Positions 1 to 10,000 of a stretch of 64,000 nt of DNA are shown in pieces. The stretch lies in assembly GCF_026151205.1 (NCBI RefSeq), contig NC_087074.1, positions 5,952,001 through 6,016,000 of the forward strand, read 5' to 3'. The translations under genes and the position numbers were made by a program. This DNA is from Bolinopsis microptera (Eukaryota; Ctenophora; Tentaculata; Lobata; Bolinopsidae). The notes under the pieces were generated by a model, which ran no database searches, was not told where the DNA came from, and saw nothing but the letters and a program-made list of their open reading frames with translations. Numbering within the stretch: the stretch's first letter is position 1; each line of letters starts with the position of its first letter.

Positions 1-49
1 TGGGGCGAGATAAAAATCATAAATTGTCTCTAATTGAGATGTAAATTGG

Positions 50-183
50 GTGTACTTTTAAAAGTACATCATTCTAGACAATGATGTACTTTCAAAAGTA
101 CGTACTTTTAAAAGTACATTATCTTCGAATGATGTACTTTTAAAAGGACAGGTTTCAAGAAAAAGGTACTTTTAAAAGTACAG
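50..183. repeat. Cluster of a 16-bp palindrome
   Basis: The perfect palindrome GTACTTTTAAAAGTAC, or a one-base variant, occurs about five times here with spacers of roughly 15-40 bp. Two copies are fused back to back near 84-118. The same palindrome recurs at 2060-2190 on the far side of the piggyBac-type material, so the two clusters may be ends of one larger element. No protein coding is evident. Function unknown. Confidence 0.8.
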
Positions 184-390
184 GTTTATATAGACTACAC
201 AATGTGTGCTGGTATGATTAATGTCGGTAAGACTGTAATGGTAGGTAAATTGTTCTGAATCAGAACGGAAGTCACAACAAAAACTTGTTGTTGTTACTTC
301 TGGGATTTAGTCGATCTTGAAGGATCCACGTTTTCACTCGGTTATTCCACGTCTTCCAGAGCGGCCTTCAATATACTCTTTCTTAATGAG

Positions 391-992
391 TTAATGCGGG
401 GGTGGGGGGGATCATAAGGTCAGAATCGTACGTGACGTTGGGGGGGGGGGGGGTGGGTCATATTTTCTTCCAAAACACAGTTAGTACATTTGTACTAAGT
501 GGTGGGTCTGCTGCTCATTTCCCAGAAAATCAGTTAGTACAAGGTACTAAGGGGGTGTTCAACCCCAAAATATCCATTTTACCTCAAATTTCAATATTGG
601 GAATGGTTTGTTTTTGGTTTTGAGGTTTTTTTTCCTTTTTTTTTGGGTTTTTTTATTTTGTTTCCTTTTTTTGTAACTTTTTATTTAATTCGACTGCATT
701 GAAAACAAAACCCCTACTAAATAGTGGGTATAATTTGCCCATTTCCCAATGTTTAATGAACTGTTTAAAGCAATTTATGGGTGGGTATCTTATTTTATAT
801 ACCAAGACACAGTCAGTACCGTGATTTCTCAACAGTTAGTACCGCAAAAGGGGTGGGTGTCCTAAATATTATCCGAAAAAAAACAGTTAGTACCGCGAAG
901 GGGGTGGGTGGGTCTTTTTTGTAAATTCCAAAGTTGCACTTAGTCGACGTCACGTACGGCACTTGGTACCTGATCCCCCCTCCCCCGCTTAA
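391..992. mobile_element. piggyBac-type MITE with TTAA target duplication
   Basis: TTAA at 391-394 and TTAA at 989-992 bracket imperfect terminal inverted repeats. The left end reads TGCGGGGGTGGGGGGGATCA and the right end is its near reverse complement. A second inverted pair (CGTACGTGACGT and ACGTCACGTACG) lies about 30 bp further in. TTAA duplications are the hallmark of piggyBac transposition. The interior has several CAGTTAGTAC motifs next to G-rich runs and no convincing ORF, so this is a non-autonomous copy. Direct sight: TTAA and TIRs. Inference: piggyBac superfamily. Confidence 0.7.
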
Positions 993-1127
993 TGTTTACA
1001 ATCCTAGATCTTGTAACTGGTTTCCTAATCCCGATTTACTATCAAATACTGACATGATTGTGTGCCATCAGCAATCTGCTGGTCCAACATAAGATTCCTT
1101 TCCTTGTAGTCTATGCATTTCCTCAGC

Positions 1128-1698
1128 TGAGTTGTTCTGCTCCTCTAGAATTGTCTCAGCCTCTGCTACTCTCTTCTGTTCCTCTAGAATTGTCTCAGCT
1201 TCTGCTACTCTCTTCTGTTCCTCTAGAACTCTCAAAGCTTCTGCTACTCTCTTCTGTTCCTCTAGAATACGCTCAGCTTCTGCTACTCTCTCCTGCTCCT
1301 CTAGAACTTTCTCAGCTTCTGCTACTCTCTTCTGTTCCTCTAAACTCTCTCAGCTTCTGCTACTCTCTTCTGTTCCTCTAGAACTCTCTCAGCTTCTACT
1401 ACTATCTTCTGCTCCTCTAGAACTCTCTCAGCTTCTGCTACTCTCTTCTGTTCCTCTAGAATACGCTCAGCTTCTGCTACCTTCTTCTGCTCCTCTAGAA
1501 CTCTCTCAGCTTCTGCTACTCTCTTCTGCTCCTCTAGAACTCTCTCAGCTTCTGCTACTCTCTTCTGTTCCTCTAGAACTCTCTCAGCTTCTACTACTCT
1601 CTTATGCTCCTCTAGAACTCTCTCAGCTTCTGCTACTCTCTTCTGCTCCTCTAGAATACGCTCAGCTTCTGCTACTCTCTTCTGCTCCTCTAGAAGGA
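1128..1698 (-). repeat. 39-bp minisatellite (13-codon coiled-coil unit on the minus strand)
   Basis: About 14 copies of a 39-bp unit. Read on the minus strand every unit is open and encodes ERVLEEQKRVAEA, a strongly charged heptad-like helix. On the plus strand the same DNA gives only leucine/serine-rich low complexity. If any of this is protein, the minus strand is the believable one, but no start, splice partner or conserved neighbour was found. It may be a decayed coiled-coil exon or a non-coding array. Confidence 0.75.
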
Positions 1699-1818
1699 GC
1701 AGAAGATTCTCACCATTTTAGGTATTCTTTAAGTTGTGAAAAGCGTCTGGCTAAGTGCGAAGTGTGTGACGTTGCGCTTTGTGTGCTTTGTTTTAAGCCT
1801 TATCATCAGTTAGAGTAA
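1699..1818 (+). pseudogene. piggyBac-like transposase C-terminal zinc-finger remnant
   Basis: The plus frame ends in a segment with CEKRL, then KCEVCDVALC, then CFKPYH and a stop. This spacing of Cys pairs followed by CF-x2-YH is the C-terminal cysteine-rich domain typical of piggyBac transposases. The upstream DDE core is absent, replaced by the 39-bp minisatellite. A piggyBac-type MITE lies 700 bp away, which supports the reading. The segment is a dead fragment. Identification is from motif spacing only. Confidence 0.5.
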
Positions 1819-2042
1819 AAGCACAAAACCTGACAATTTTCGTAAAATTCTAGTAAATTGGTAAATGGAATTATGATAGTAGTTTATAAGTATAGCTGTT
1901 CCCACCATCATGATTTGTTTAGTGTACCACTTAAATTTTGTATGGTATTGTTTAAATTTTATTCAGCCATTCTGACAAGGGCTTTTAGTTTTATTATCTG
2001 ACCCAGAGTTTCTGTTTAATTAAGTAACATACCTCCAGAAGT

Positions 2043-2195
2043 ACACTATTCATTAAACCCGTACTTTTAAAAGTACATTATTTATTAAACCCGTGCTTTT
2101 AAAAGTACATCATTCAAATATGATGTACTTTTAAAAGTACGATGCAATGTTCCAAAAACGCAAGCTCCAACAATGAACTTTTAAAAGTACGGGTC
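2043..2195. repeat. Second cluster of the 16-bp palindrome
   Basis: Copies or near copies of GTACTTTTAAAAGTAC recur here about 30-40 bp apart, with shared spacers such as ATTAAACCCGT. They match the cluster at 50-183. The positions suggest paired subterminal repeats around about 2.1 kb. Confidence 0.75.
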
Positions 2196-3810
2196 GAAAA
2201 AGCTATAAAAAATATAAATTTTTTCAAAATAATTATTGCACCGTCGGAGTTGGTACCTCAGTGCTTAGGAAACAAAATTTCATCAAAAAATTCGAACGTT
2301 TAGAGTTGTTGGTATTATATGGGTTAAGCCTAAGGTTTTCCTGGCTTTTGAAGAGGAGTCAGAATGCCTTCTGAAAAAGATGGAAAATGTTCGCTGAGAT
2401 CAAACGAACGATTTATGAACAAGGAATTGAAACTGTGGGGGTCCGTGCAGACCAACCTACCTGTGGCTAAAGCTCTAATATACAAAAACAATACATTCTA
2501 GGAGGAAAGTAACAGTTCCTGATTGAACTTAGCGGGGCCGGTGCACTATCAGTTAGACTTTTCGTTCCAATTGTTCCGCGGAAGGAGTATTGAGAGGCCA
2601 GGAGTGTTCCACAGAAGCAGTATTACTTACTTTAGGTTGGTATGGCAGGGATTGCTTCTGGATAGTTTCCCCGTTAGTTGAACTGTAGCTGTAGTCTTCG
2701 TTGGAGAAGGGGAGTTTCAATAGACAAGAATCTCATAAAAATTTTTAATTGAATTCCACAATAGAAATTCCAACTGCTGATGATTCTTTCAAAGAAATTT
2801 CTAATAAAACAGTAAACTCAGTGCCAACAATTTAAAATGAAATTAAATATAAATCGCGGTACGACATTTTAGTTATTTGTCCCGAGAAATTGATTGGGTA
2901 TTTTAAGTCAAAATAAAATAAAATTAAGAAACTGTTAATAAATAACGGTTTTACATAAACCCTTACCCCAATCCAAACCATAACTACCTTATCGGTCATA
3001 ATTATCACATTACTTTCACGCTGCAGATAATAATGTCCGTAAATAATAAAGTCCGGTAATTATTTCCATTAATTTTAGTGTGTGTCCCTGCAAGTGCAAC
3101 TGCATATGTGTAGATATGTGTGTAGCCGATTACTATATTAGTTTATTGGTATAAACCAGGGCAAATATAATCACTCATGCACTCCTCAGTCACATTCTAG
3201 AGTTCAGAAAAAGAGTAAAACACTTAGTAACAAATTATCAGCCGCGGGGTCTAAAAACTTTTACAAAATATTCCCATTGTCTTTTCCAACATGAACTGAC
3301 AAAAATACTTCTCAGCCATATTTTAACCAATGAACTTTTGGAAAAGTTTTCAATTATCAAGCCAAATGTGTGCAAAAAATTTTGAGTTCTTAGCTTAAAG
3401 CGTTCTCATTTTATGAAGACAATAGTGAAAAAGAGGGAGTGTCACGCCACGCCCACTGTAATTGGGCGTGGCTTACGAAACTTTCAGGAAATCTAAGTTT
3501 GACCCATATAATCTATAATCTCTGAAATTTTGGTGCAATTTGGAGACGAATTACGTGAGTTATTAAGAGGTTGCGTGTGGGTAGTCACTTATGGGCCACC
3601 CTGTACTATTAGAGTATTAAAAAAGGTTAAGACTAACTAGTTGGAGAGTTTCAGGAATATCAAATATCTTTTCTAATTTAAATTTCTCTATAAAAAAGTC
3701 ATGTTTTTTTTGGAGCACCCTGTATCAAAGTAATTGATAAATTACCTAGTCTTTTCTTGTCTTCTTCGAGCTTTCGATGAGTCATTAGGCTAAGTAGACA
3801 TTTTCATGAT
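2196..3810. other. No gene seen
   Basis: I see no convincing exon. The motifs GGGCCACCCTGTA near 3590-3605 and GAGCACCCTGTAT near 3711-3725 resemble the end sequences of small mariner-like or other TIR elements, but I could not pair them. Confidence 0.5.
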
Positions 3811-5078
3811 ACAGTAAAACCTTTTATAGCTGGTCTCGGGAGAAACGGGAAGTGCACAATATAGAGAAACCTCGGTATAGAGTATTTCATACACCCCATT
3901 ATGCACGTATTGTGATTGAACACAGATAGATGTGTAGATTGTGTACTCACATCACCCACCAATTACGATATGACCTATGATAAATCACATTTCTTGCACA
4001 ACTCGGTCTACGTCTGATTGTGGAGGAAAAGAAGAGGCCCAGTTTAGAGGAGGAAAAGAAAAGGCTCAGTATAGAGGAGGAAAAGAAGAGGCCCGGTATA
4101 GAGGAGGAAAAGAAGAGGCCCGGTATAGAGGAGGAAAAGAAGATGCCCGGTATAGAGGAGGAAAAGCAGAGGCCCAGTATATAGGAGGAAAAGAAGAGGC
4201 CCGGTATAGAGGAGGAAAAGAAGAGGCCCGGTATAGGGGAGGAAAAGAAGAGGCCCGGTATAGAGGAGGAAAAGAAGAGGCCCGGTATAGAGGAGGAAAA
4301 GAAGAGGCCCAGTATAGAGGAGGAAAAGAAGAGGCCCGGTATAGAGGAGGAAAAGAAGAGGCCCAGTATAGAGGAGGAAAAGAAGAGGCCCGGTATAGAG
4401 GAGGAAAAGAAGAGGCACGATATAGAGGAGGAAAAGAAGAGGCCCGGTATAGAGAAGGAAAAGAAGAGACCCGGTATAGAGGAGGAAAAGAAGAGGCACG
4501 ATATAGAGGAGGAAAAGAAGAGGCCCGGTATAGAGGAGGAAAAGAAGAGGCCCGGTATAGAGGAGGAAAAGAAGAGGCCCGGTATAGAGGAGGAAAAGAA
4601 GATGCCCGGTATAGAGGAGGAAAAGCAGAGGCCCAGTATATAGGAGGAAAAGAAGAGGCCCGGTATAGAGGAGGAAAAGAAGAGGCCCGGTATAGGGGAG
4701 GAAAAGAAGAGGCCCGGTATAGAGGAGGAAAAGAAGAGGCCTGGTATAGAGGAGGAAAAGAAGAGGCCCGGTATAGAGGAGGAAAAGAAGAGGCCCAGTA
4801 TAGAGGAGGAAAAGAAGAGGCCCGGCATAGAGGAGGAAAAGAAGAGGCCCGGTATAGAGCCAGAGGAGGAAAAGAAGAGGCCCGGTATAGAGGAGGAAAA
4901 GAAGAGGCCCGTTATATAGGAGGGAAAGAAGAGGCCCGGTATTAAGGGAGGAAAAGAAGAGGCCCGGTATAGAGGAGAAAAAGAAGAGGTCCGGTTTCAG
5001 GTTTATCCAAGTACCCTGTATAGATTATCACGGTTGGCGGTATCGGGAATAGGTATAGAGAGGTTTTATTTACTGCAC
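3811..5078. mobile_element. CAGTAAAACC-type MITE swollen by an internal minisatellite
   Basis: The left end starts ACAGTAAAACCTTTTATAG and the right end reads ATAGAGAGGTTTTATTTACTG, an imperfect inverted pair. This end type recurs at 30722-30914. Inside, nearly all the sequence is a 27-bp tandem array (4019-4990) whose unit contains GGTATAGAG, similar to the sub-terminal part of the element (CGGTATAGAG at 3874-3883). The array therefore looks born from the element's own end. Confidence 0.6.
4019..4990. repeat. 27-bp minisatellite, about 35 units
   Basis: The unit is nine codons long (GGKEEARYR on plus) and so is open in several frames on both strands. This is a by-product of a unit length divisible by three. 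A distinctive variant pair of units at 4139-4190 is repeated at 4598-4649, exactly 459 bp (17 units) later, so a 17-unit block was duplicated. Units are nearly identical, so the array is young. I do not call it a gene. Confidence 0.9.
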
Positions 5079-6499
5079 AATGAAGCCAATAAAAAATTGT
5101 ATGATTTGTGGTTATTAGATAATTAGTAATTCTCCAATTATATGATTGTCCGATGTGGAAATAGTCAGCACAAAAGCTTTGAAAAGAAGTATAACAGGAT
5201 TAAACAATGCGATCTCTCGATAACTTATTTGTACTAATACTATTATGAAGGGCTGCCAAAACACATACACTACAAATTAAAAATCAATAAATAAAATCAA
5301 CTGATGATATTCCAAACTTTTCAGAGTATCAGTCACCATTTAACATCAAAAATCGGAGGAGTAAACTACTAAGCCAGCTCATGCAGGTCAGGGATTGTAA
5401 TTAAACTAAGCGTTACAGAGTCATGGCGATAGACGCAAAGCTGTGAAGATTGAATCAGGAAATAAAAAGAGAACGCCGGTAAAATTTTACTGGGCCGCTC
5501 TCAGCCTGTCATTCCGCCGAATTTCTATTAATGAACATGATAGCCTGAGGTCCCCAGGTAAGTAAAATTGAGTTTGAGATAGACTTGTATAAATAGAACG
5601 GCTTTAAGTTCATCGTTCATTATTAACTTTCCTACAGTCTGCGCCGCTTACGTTTATATAACCGACGTACTTAATGCCTCACGTTTCACAAATATTCGCC
5701 GCACTCGAGCCTCACTTTTTACCAAATTTGCTGCGCATTAAGCAAGTGCGGGATCGCAATTTTCGCAAAATTTCGCCGCACTTATAATTATATATGTTGC
5801 CTCTGGCAGAAGTAGGAAAATTTTAAAATAAAAAACTACATTTCTTGCTTGAAGGACTTTTGTAGATGATTTTATTTCTATTCGACAGCGTTGAGCGTCC
5901 AAGCGTGTTATAAATGCTAATTCATTCATGATTATTTTCAATCCAGGCAAATCGGTGAACATGACCGAGTTTGTTTGTTTAATCATTTGATCTGCTTCCT
6001 AAAGAAATTTAGGAAGTAGAAATGATTAAATAATTAAAGTAATTTTGGGAACCCAATTAAGCTGATTAGGCGCCCTGTTAACTGTGTGGGAACTAAGTCA
6101 AATTTGGTACATTTTTCGAATGTCAGTCACCCCAACTGTCGCATCAATTTAGTACAAGAGTAGTGGTTATTAGGATTCGTGTTCACATAGCCATGTGTAT
6201 ACGCGTACTGCAAGCGAGAGGACTCTGGTTAGAGCAAGGATTCGTGTGATCCATTGTTTGTTGTTATTTGATTGTGATCGAGAAACGAACGTTCACCGTT
6301 CGGAACCTTTATTTTTAAACAATAAACATTCACTAGACTAGATGATTGGAGCCGAGAAAAATGAATCTATCAGTTACCTTAATGAGTTCTTTAATTAACA
6401 ATAGTTGTGTTCTCTCAAGTGGAAATTGATAAGGAGAGAAGAAGTTTACTACCCAGTCAGACAAACCAATATCACCTCTGATACCCTCCTGCAGCATCA
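5079..6499. other. No gene seen
   Basis: No exon recognised. A short stretch at 6207-6243 (ACTGCAAGCG then CTCTGG and TAGAGCAA) resembles 49430-49463, so it is probably part of a dispersed repeat. Confidence 0.5.
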
Positions 6500-6584
6500 C
6501 CTTTCTTATTACCATATATGGTAATAAGAAAGGTTGAAGTGGTATCAGAAAAGTGTAAGTGGTATACCACTTACACTTTTCTGA
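6500..6584. repeat. Two adjacent perfect palindromes
   Basis: 6500-6533 is a 34-bp perfect palindrome centred on ATAT (half-site CCTTTCTTATTACCATA). 6544-6583 is a 40-bp perfect palindrome centred on TATA (half-site TCAGAAAAGTGTAAGTGGTA). Both have no loop and could extrude as cruciforms. They look like tiny folded-back elements. Confidence 0.85.
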
Positions 6585-6843
6585 TTTTTTTCAGCATGGG
6601 AACCAAACATGTTTATTGTAACTGAATGAAGATAAGCTACCAGTATCAGCCATCAGCCATGTCATTGTGGTGAATTTGTTGTAATTATATTCTTCAATTT
6701 TCAACATATTTGTAAGCATTAGAATAAACAACTACTAGCTCAATGAAATTATTCATACAATGAAATTACCACATAAATATCAACAACTCAACGTAATATT
6801 CTAGTACAATCTTTGTGCTGTTCTACTCTTTGGAGGAGCGACA

Positions 6844-7025
6844 CTATTAAGCCGTGGTATATACATATTACATTACACTGGATCGAGCTTACACAGTGTA
6901 ATTTCCTCCAGTCTGCGCCGCGCGCCTATAATTATATTTATATAAACGTACGCGGCGCAGACTGGAGGAAATTACATTGTGTAAGCTTCATTGTAATGTA
7001 ATATGTATGTACTACGGCTTAACAG
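6844..7025. repeat. Fold-back (hairpin) element
   Basis: The left arm 6844-6930 and right arm about 6946-7025 are inverted copies, from CTATTAAGCCGTGGTA inward to TCCTCCAGTCTGCGCC, around a short AT-rich centre. It ends 6 bp from the stop codon of the protease gene, so it forms the start of that gene's 3' flank. Confidence 0.8.
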
Positions 7026-7030
7026 TCTTA

Positions 7031-10000
7031 CTACTGACAAGACATGATGTAGCTGTCGTATTTTTTACTTTTCTTCTCATTGCTCGAACTCACCAATGCA
7101 CATCTGAAATTTAAAAACTAGGAATAAAGTTGTAGGTTGGTTATTCTACATCGAGTCATATAATTTACATACAGAGATGTCTAATTCATCGTCTGGGGCT
7201 TTTCAAAAACCCTAAGCATTGATATTATTAATCAACTAAATTCTATTTAGTAAATTGACTACATATTGGTCGCCTTTCATCCGTGAAGTCTTCGACGTGA
7301 TTCATGGAGAAACTTGTGGCAAAGTATAATAAAGTTAAAAAACATACTTTTTTGCTGATTTGCAATGGATGCCCTTACAATCGTCTCTCTCTTCGCACGC
7401 CGCTTTAGCTTTCTCCATGCTAAGTTTTAATTTGGTGAGAACCCCCTTCATTTTCCTGTTATCCACTTTCTCCCAGTTGCAGATCTTAGGACAATCGCCA
7501 GGAATGTAGGTGGTGGAACCCTCGTGGTCTACCAAATCAGATCCTGACCTCAGGGTGAATTCATCCTCTTCTGTCGTCAGTCCTTTGCAATCTGGAGAAA
7601 ATTGTCGTCATTTTGATAACATCCTTTACGAGAAATAAGTACAACTCATGGTGTGTGAAACTATAAAACCTTTATTTTTTATAAACTAAATTAACTGCTA
7701 TAATGGAAGGTAAATTATGCTCAGAAGAATTTTGACAATTACAAACCTAACATGGCCCCACATGCACTTTTAGCAGTGTCAAGATCCCCCATAGCCACTC
7801 TCTTCCCTGTAGCGTAACCACTGAGCTCTTTATTTTCAATCATACACCACTCTGCACTTTCTTCTTCGCTTTCTTCTTTTTCTTCTTCTTCTTCACGTTC
7901 GTCACTTTCTTGCTCTGTATCTGAACCTATTGATGTATAAGTAATAACTATATAACAACATTAAAAAAGTAAATCGATACTCAGAGAGATTTATCATTGC
8001 TGGGCAAACACCAAATAGTTCAACCAAAGACTAAATCTATAGTCTGATTACTAATCATGATGGAAATATAGCATCTCTTTGCTTTCTAGATAATCGTCCT
8101 CATTTACATGCAACTATCTCTCAGTTAGATCTGCAAAAGGAGGTGAATAGTATCAGAACTAACCGGCAATAACCGGGTAGTGAGCATAGCTGGATATCTG
8201 GCACATGTTACTGAATTTCTTGTTATCTTCACTTCTCCTCATTTTTATATAACCATTCTGTCCCCATTGTTTGCCCCAACTGCAGAGTGATGCTGTCAGT
8301 GTAATTTAAAGATATTTGCCAGTTTATTTCGTTACTGAAGTAGTTGAAAAAGAACCAGTGTTGATGAATGCATTTAACCAGACGTTTGACGACATAAGTC
8401 AGGTGCAATCTCAAGGTAACCCATTTCCAATCTCCATATTAGTATATTACCAACCCCCCTTTCACCCCCCCCCCCCCTTCCACACCCCCCCTTTTTACCC
8501 CCCCCCCCTTTTCAACCCCCCTTCACCCCCCCCTTTCACTCCCCCTTTCACCCCCCCTTTCACCCCCCCTTTCAGCCCCCCATTCATCCCCCCCTCCATC
8601 AGCCCCCCTCTTTCAGCCCCCTTCCCCCCTCCCCTTCTTTCACCCCCCCCCCCCCCCCCTTTCACCCCCCCTCCTTTCACACCCCCCATTTCACCCCCCC
8701 CCTCCTTTCACCCCCCCCCCCCCCCTTTTCACCCCATGCTCCTACCTATTTCTGACTATCCAGTATAAAGCCCCGTTGTCGTCTCCGTACCCCACAACAT
8801 TTACAGCGTGGTTAACAGACACTTTATTAGCCCCACACTTCTTCGAGCTGTACAATCCTACCTGTGAAGGAAAGTAGGTAAATTCATGGGGTAAATTGTA
8901 TTGTACAACAAGGGCGGGCCTGACGTGAATTTGAGCCAACAGGACGAGTTTCAAATCTCTTGTTTCATTCCTGATTTTGCTGGGTTGTACTGTAATCCTA
9001 ACTGGCATTAAAAACTTAGCCTAGGCTATGAGTATGGGTTCCTAAGCTATGTCTGATTACATTTAACATACAAACCTTTGTCTCGTTGGTAACTGTTTCT
9101 ATTAACTTCAATTTAAATAAAACCTTAAATAATAAATGATCAACATAGTTCGCAACTTTAACCTAGGAAACATAGTCCCAAATACCTTGTATGAGAAGAA
9201 GTCGCTGGTGACAGCGATAGCTACGACCAGTACACCGATGTTGCGATCTGCCACCGCTGCTTTCAGATTGCTGTCACCTTGCACGTATACCACCGGATCC
9301 TTCTCATCAAACTTCCATCCAGATAGTGCGTTCTTTTTATCCTCGTACGAACACGAGCCATCTGTGGATATAAATACTGATGAGATGCAAGTTTATTTGA
9401 TGGACGTGGCCAGTTTTAAGTACGGTGCAATATTATTATGCTCTAGAAAAGGAACCTTATAAATAACCATGTAGAACATAGAAATAGTTACTCGTGTCTA
9501 CGCTACATTTGATTACATAGTTGTGTAAGAAGATGTAACTTACAACTGTACTAAGGGGCCATCTACTTAGGACGTCCGCCAAAATCGCAGATTTTCAAAA
9601 ACCACCCCCTCCCCCTGTCCGGATTTGTCCGAAATTCCAAAAACCACCCCCTCCCTATTTGAAATTGCCGGACGTCGTAAGTAGATGGCCCCTAACTTAC
9701 AAGTGCCAAGGTTAGGGTAAGAAGCTGCAGAGGCGAGGTGTCCCTGGTGTTTAAGAGACCATCTGTAGCAGTCACCAGGCCACCCTCCCATACAACCATC
9801 TCTGTTATAAACACAGTTTGTGTACTGCTGCTCTGACAGCTCTTTCTTTTCTCCCTGTAGGTAGGTTAAACAAGTTTTAGGTAGGGTTTTCTGAGAGAAA
9901 ATTTCGTAAAAATAAGTATAGAAGTGGAATATAAATCTGAGCTTTTATCAGTTGTAATTTGTGACAATGTAACCAACTTTTCTGTCCTTGTTCACTTGGT

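Noticed and set aside
1132-1818. 228-codon plus ORF as a single protein
   Set aside because: The Leu/Ser-rich first part is an artefact of the 39-bp array; only the last about 40 codons (piggyBac-like finger) look real.
3977-4945. 322-codon plus ORF of GGKEEARYR repeats, and matching minus ORFs
   Set aside because: The 27-bp unit is a multiple of three and open in several frames on both strands. No conserved domain, and it lies inside a MITE.
8316-8768. Proline-rich plus ORF and glycine-rich minus ORF
   Set aside because: Translation of a poly-C/TTTC tract in a protease intron.
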